Positions 5,283 to 7,817 of a stretch of 7,817 nucleotides of DNA are shown piece by piece. Within the stretch, counting starts at the first letter, position 1, and every line of letters begins with the position of its first letter. The notes under the pieces are model-generated. The model worked only from the letters and a program-made list of their open reading frames with translations, was not told where the DNA came from and ran no database searches. The position numbers and the translations under genes are program-made. Source of the DNA: Microcaldota archaeon (GTDB taxonomy: Archaea > Micrarchaeota > Micrarchaeia > Micrarchaeales > CABMGC01); the NCBI GenBank assembly GCA_028866785.1, contig JAGWHN010000031.1, positions 1-7,817 of the forward strand. Direction: 5' to 3'.

Positions 5283-6491
5283 TCATGCAACTATCTTCGG
5301 ATCCGGAAGGGGAATTAGGAATTTTCCCTTGTACCCGGATTTCCTCAGGCTCTTCATGATCGTATCCGACATGTTCCAGGAGAGTATCATGGCCATGTCA
5401 GGAGCGTTGTGTTTGAAGTATTTTTTCTCGTCAACTACCTTTATCCCCGATGGTGAGTAGGTCCCGATCTTCAACGCATTTACCTCTGTTAGCACATCGA
5501 TAATTTTAGGGGTTATTCCGCAATAGCTCAGCAGAACGCTGGACTTCATCGGCGCGCCTATCCCAACTATTCTCTTGCCTTGATTCTTTGCGGACGCGAG
5601 AAGCTTTCTGAGTTTATCACGCTTTGCTTTCACCTCGTTGCCAAACTGCTTGTAGGTGCTAAGCTTTGTGTATTTCCTCTCGGCGTTGATGATTGCCTTG
5701 AGCCTTTTTGTCTGCGGCCTCTTTTCAATCGAGGCGTAGACAATTATTGATCCGCCGTAATATCCTATTCTCTGAGCGTCATAGATGTGCAGGTTGTGCC
5801 TTGCAAATAGGTTTTGCAGTGACTTGATTGTGTAAAACCTGTTGTGCTCATGGTAGAGTGTGTCAAATGAGTCCTTCTCCAGAATGTCTGGAAGATACTG
5901 GGACTGGCTTAGGAAAACAGAGTTTGGAGTTTTTGAGAGTATCATCTCAACACCCTCTAGGAAAGGATGAATCGTGGAGGTGTGGGCAATCACATTGAAT
6001 GCTGTTACGAGTTTTATTTTAGGCAGGCGGACCGTCTTTGGAACCTGCTCAAACTGTTTTACTATCGTATGGATTCCTTGCGCATTTGCTATCTTTGCTG
6101 GCTTTGGGGTCGGTTCCACGCCAATTACCCCAATTTCCTTTTCCTTTAGGGGCTTTAGAAATACCCCATCGCAAGAGCCAATGTCCATGACGAAATCGGT
6201 CTTCTTCAGTTTGAATTCCTTAGAAAGTCTCTTTGCCATGTACTCAAAGTGGCTAACGGCATCCTTTGAGGCTCCGCTCAGGTAGTTGAAGTTCTTGTTG
6301 AATATCAGGCTTGTTGGGAGGAGTATCGCCTGCTGTACCAGTGAACACTTGGGGCAGAAGACTATGGATAGCGGATACCTTCTCTCTTTATCCAGCGCCT
6401 TCTTTGATTTAAGGAACCTGTTGCATATAACCTGTCTTCCCAAATCCAGTATCGGCACACATTTCGCATTGCAATTTTGGCATTTTGTCAT
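5283..6491 (-). CDS. Zinc-binding sugar C-methyltransferase-type SAM enzyme
   Basis: 402 residues with the three-part layout of the C-methyltransferase family (Methyltransf_13, Methyltransf_23, Methyltransf_14). The N-terminal zinc site has C4-x2-C7 and C46-x2-C49. VMDIGSCDGVFL (101-112) and VEPTPK (125-130) are the SAM-binding loop and acidic ribose contact. LYHEHNRFY (212-220) is the family signature. In the studied sugar 3-C-methyltransferase TcaB9 the last His of YHEH is the proposed base, here His216. The C-terminal domain has a second Rossmann-like loop, GKRIVGIGAPMKSS (305-318). Known members add a methyl to C3 of dTDP-4-keto-deoxysugars to make branched sugars; archaeal substrates are less certain. 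The ATG at 6491 overlaps the stop of the upstream glycosyltransferase as ATGA, so translation is probably coupled. No dehydratase or nucleotidyltransferase of that pathway is visible in the window. Confidence 0.85.
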   Translation of the reverse strand: MTKCQNCNAKCVPILDLGRQVICNRFLKSKKALDKERRYPLSIVFCPKCSLVQQAILLPTSLIFNKNFNYLSGASKDAVSHFEYMAKRLSKEFKLKKTDFVMDIGSCDGVFLKPLKEKEIGVIGVEPTPKPAKIANAQGIHTIVKQFEQVPKTVRLPKIKLVTAFNVIAHTSTIHPFLEGVEMILSKTPNSVFLSQSQYLPDILEKDSFDTLYHEHNRFYTIKSLQNLFARHNLHIYDAQRIGYYGGSIIVYASIEKRPQTKRLKAIINAERKYTKLSTYKQFGNEVKAKRDKLRKLLASAKNQGKRIVGIGAPMKSSVLLSYCGITPKIIDVLTEVNALKIGTYSPSGIKVVDEKKYFKHNAPDMAMILSWNMSDTIMKSLRKSGYKGKFLIPLPDPKIVA

Positions 6492-7570
6492 TCTAACACT
6501 TTTTTATAAACTTTTACAACATCTTCTGCATTGCGCTTCCAGGTGAACCCCCTTGCCCATTCTATCCCCTCCTTTCTCTTGCGCTCTTCGTATCCTTGGC
6601 TCTTTAACCGCATGATGCACTCCGCCATTTGCTGCTCATCTTCGACTTCAAAGCAGTGCGCCCTCAAATCTTCGGTGAGCTTTGCATCTTTTCTTACTAT
6701 TACCGGCAACCCGCGGGCAAGGGCCTCGAACTGTATTATGCTTTCGTACACCCCTGGGTGGACAAAGACATCGAAGCTGTCGAATATCCCGACCTTCTGC
6801 TCTTCAGGCGCTATGCCCTTGAACTGTATCCTTTTATCGCCTCCTATCAGCGCGTCTAAAAGCTGGGCTTCCACTGTCTTTTTGCCCCATAGCTCTAGGG
6901 ATACCTCTTTGTCCTCTATTAGTTTTATTGACGTGATTGCCATATTTATATTCTTTGTTCCGTTGTAGCTTCCGACATAGCCTACCTTGAATATTTTGTT
7001 TTTTTTCTTTGGGGGAACGGGGGAATTAAACTTCTCGTCTATGGCCAGTCTAATTGCGGTTATCTTTTCTGGATCGTATCCACCATGCTCTTTTGCAAAC
7101 TCCACGAGCTCGGATTTGCCGAGTTCGGCATCGACTATGATGTGGTCAGACTTTAGTGCGAGCTTAAAGCCCTCTGTCGCGACATAATCGGAGAATCTAG
7201 AGTTGAGGGAGACCAGTCCGCCTTTCAACCCGTGGAATGGCCTTGATCTATCAGTAACCGGCATCAGATCGTGTATCGTCGTCACAAATTTTGTGCGGCC
7301 ATTAGATTTTATTCTGCAGGGACGGATACCGTTGGGATTGTGAATTATGTCATAGGCTTTGTTGCCCACTTTGCCGGATTGGAGGTAAAATGCGAGATGA
7401 TTTGCCCAGGGAAATTTCTTGGCCACCTTTTTGTATTCTATCTTGTCTATCTCTAGACCTCCGATTTTTTTAATTTCTGAGTAGATTGAATACATGTACT
7501 TATTTATGCCGGAAAGCGAAGCTGCCTCTTTATCATATTCTCCAACCATTCCCAAAAGTGCTACTTTCAT
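6488..7570 (-). CDS. GT-B fold glycosyltransferase (GT4-like)
   Basis: 360 residues from the ATG at 7570. MKVALLGMVGEYDKEAASLS then GINKYMYSI (1-29) is the first Rossmann strand with the Gly-rich acceptor loop. TTIHDLMPV (97-105) carries His100-Asp101, typical of GT4 enzymes. GYVGSYNGTKN (197-207) starts the C-terminal donor domain with the phosphate-binding Lys206. HPGVYES (271-277) and FEALARGLPVIV (281-292) form the donor-ribose region. The Glu276/Glu282 pair is closer than the usual EX7E, apparently two residues shorter. The enzyme should transfer a sugar from a nucleotide donor; which sugar is unknown. The frame extends 20 codons further upstream, but those codons overlap the end of the preceding methyltransferase out of frame. 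The ATG at 7570 has AGGTAAT at ribosome-site distance, so that start is preferred. The stop overlaps the next gene's ATG by 4 nt. Confidence 0.87.
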   Translation of the reverse strand: MKVALLGMVGEYDKEAASLSGINKYMYSIYSEIKKIGGLEIDKIEYKKVAKKFPWANHLAFYLQSGKVGNKAYDIIHNPNGIRPCRIKSNGRTKFVTTIHDLMPVTDRSRPFHGLKGGLVSLNSRFSDYVATEGFKLALKSDHIIVDAELGKSELVEFAKEHGGYDPEKITAIRLAIDEKFNSPVPPKKKNKIFKVGYVGSYNGTKNINMAITSIKLIEDKEVSLELWGKKTVEAQLLDALIGGDKRIQFKGIAPEEQKVGIFDSFDVFVHPGVYESIIQFEALARGLPVIVRKDAKLTEDLRAHCFEVEDEQQMAECIMRLKSQGYEERKRKEGIEWARGFTWKRNAEDVVKVYKKVLE

Positions 7571-7573
7571 GGT

Positions 7574-7580
7574 ATTACCT
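7574..7580 (-). promoter_or_regulatory. Ribosome site deciding the GT4-like start
   Basis: The minus strand reads AGGTAAT here, close to AGGTGAT, 3 nt before the ATG at 7570 and 6 nt when measured from AGGT. It overlaps the TAA stop of the upstream methyltransferase (7577-7575), which suits coupled translation and argues against the longer start. Confidence 0.5.
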
Positions 7581-7817
7581 TTCCCCGATAACTTGGATTC
7601 CTGCAGAGAGAAACGCGTAATATTTGGCATCCTTAATCTTAAACCCAGCCTTTACCAGACTTGCCTTTAGAGTATAGAGGTTGTTTAGCGTGTATATTTT
7701 TTCCCTAGACCATTTGTTCCTATTGCTATATGCGCTTCCCAAAGGCTTGAAGATGTATCTGAGACTTCCAGCATTAACTGTAGTTACGTCGATAGTCCCT
7801 CCAGGTTTTAGGACTCT
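7575..7817 (-). CDS. Class I SAM-dependent methyltransferase, C-terminal end (cut by window edge)
   Basis: Reading leftwards from the window edge gives 80 codons and a TAA at 7577-7575. It opens with RVLKPGGTIDVTTVN, the post-motif strand of class I methyltransferases (the usual pattern is LKPGGxLxxxxPN). It then runs through KWSREKIYTLNNLYTLKASL to AGFKIKDAKYY, the typical 'Leu-Leu-xx-aGF' closing helix and strand. The SAM-binding loop and start lie outside the window, so the subgroup and substrate cannot be told. Its stop is 4 nt before the glycosyltransferase ATG, so the three minus-strand genes almost certainly share a transcript whose promoter is beyond 7817. It is absent from simple complete-ORF scans because its start is missing. 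Confidence 0.75.
   Translation of the reverse strand, partial: RVLKPGGTIDVTTVNAGSLRYIFKPLGSAYSNRNKWSREKIYTLNNLYTLKASLVKAGFKIKDAKYYAFLSAGIQVIGER

Noticed and set aside
7571..7630. Twenty-codon upstream extension of the GT4-like glycosyltransferase
   Set aside because: These codons overlap the in-frame end of the upstream methyltransferase in another frame. The ATG at 7570 starts exactly at the family's first strand with a ribosome site.
1..7817. CRISPR arrays, tRNA/rRNA genes, transposases, att sites
   Set aside because: No regularly spaced direct repeats, no tRNA T-loop signature in a cloverleaf context, and no transposase or integrase motifs were found on either strand.

Overview
The window looks like chromosomal DNA of an archaeon. 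It begins with the start of an archaeal S-layer-type surface protein on the minus strand. The genes are preceded by TTTAWATA-type TATA boxes or by GGTGAT/AGGAG-like ribosome sites, and Arg is written mostly AGG/AGA and Ile often ATA. The S-layer N-terminus resembles those of Micrarchaeota (DPANN) and methanogen S-layer proteins. A Micrarchaeota-like host is my best guess, but the lineage is inferred from memory of the family and was not tested by a search.

Layout. (1) 1-443, minus: first 147 residues of an S-layer-like protein, cut by the window edge. (2) 444-796: about 350 bp between divergent genes, with TATA boxes facing both ways and several short dyads, including a perfect AT-rich inverted repeat at 515-539. 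(3) 797-3248, plus: an FkbM-family methyltransferase followed by an alkaline-phosphatase-superfamily phosphohydrolase/phosphodiesterase. A 16-codon open frame bridges them through ATGA overlaps at both ends. (4) 3249-3348: a T-run that could terminate transcription and a new promoter. (5) 3349-5280, plus: a family 2 glycosyltransferase and a GalE-like extended-SDR sugar epimerase/dehydratase. (6) 5283-7817, minus: reading leftwards, the C-terminal end of a class I SAM methyltransferase, a GT-B (GT4-like) glycosyltransferase, and a zinc-binding sugar C-methyltransferase-type enzyme. These three are packed with a 4-nt gap and a 4-nt overlap. The two gene blocks meet tail to tail with 2 bp between stop codons.

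Together the genes read as part of a surface-glycan locus. The epimerase and C-methyltransferase would make or alter nucleotide-activated sugars, the two glycosyltransferases would transfer sugars, and the FkbM and class I methyltransferases would cap or decorate the glycan. The phosphohydrolase would act on a sugar-phosphate, nucleotide-sugar or lipid-linked phosphate ester. The divergent S-layer gene suggests the surface layer as a possible acceptor, but no N-glycosylation sequon is present in the visible part of that protein. I found no CRISPR array, tRNA, rRNA, transposase or clear mobile element. I do not see convincing evidence of a wholly undescribed system; the most curious local feature is the bridging mini-ORF.
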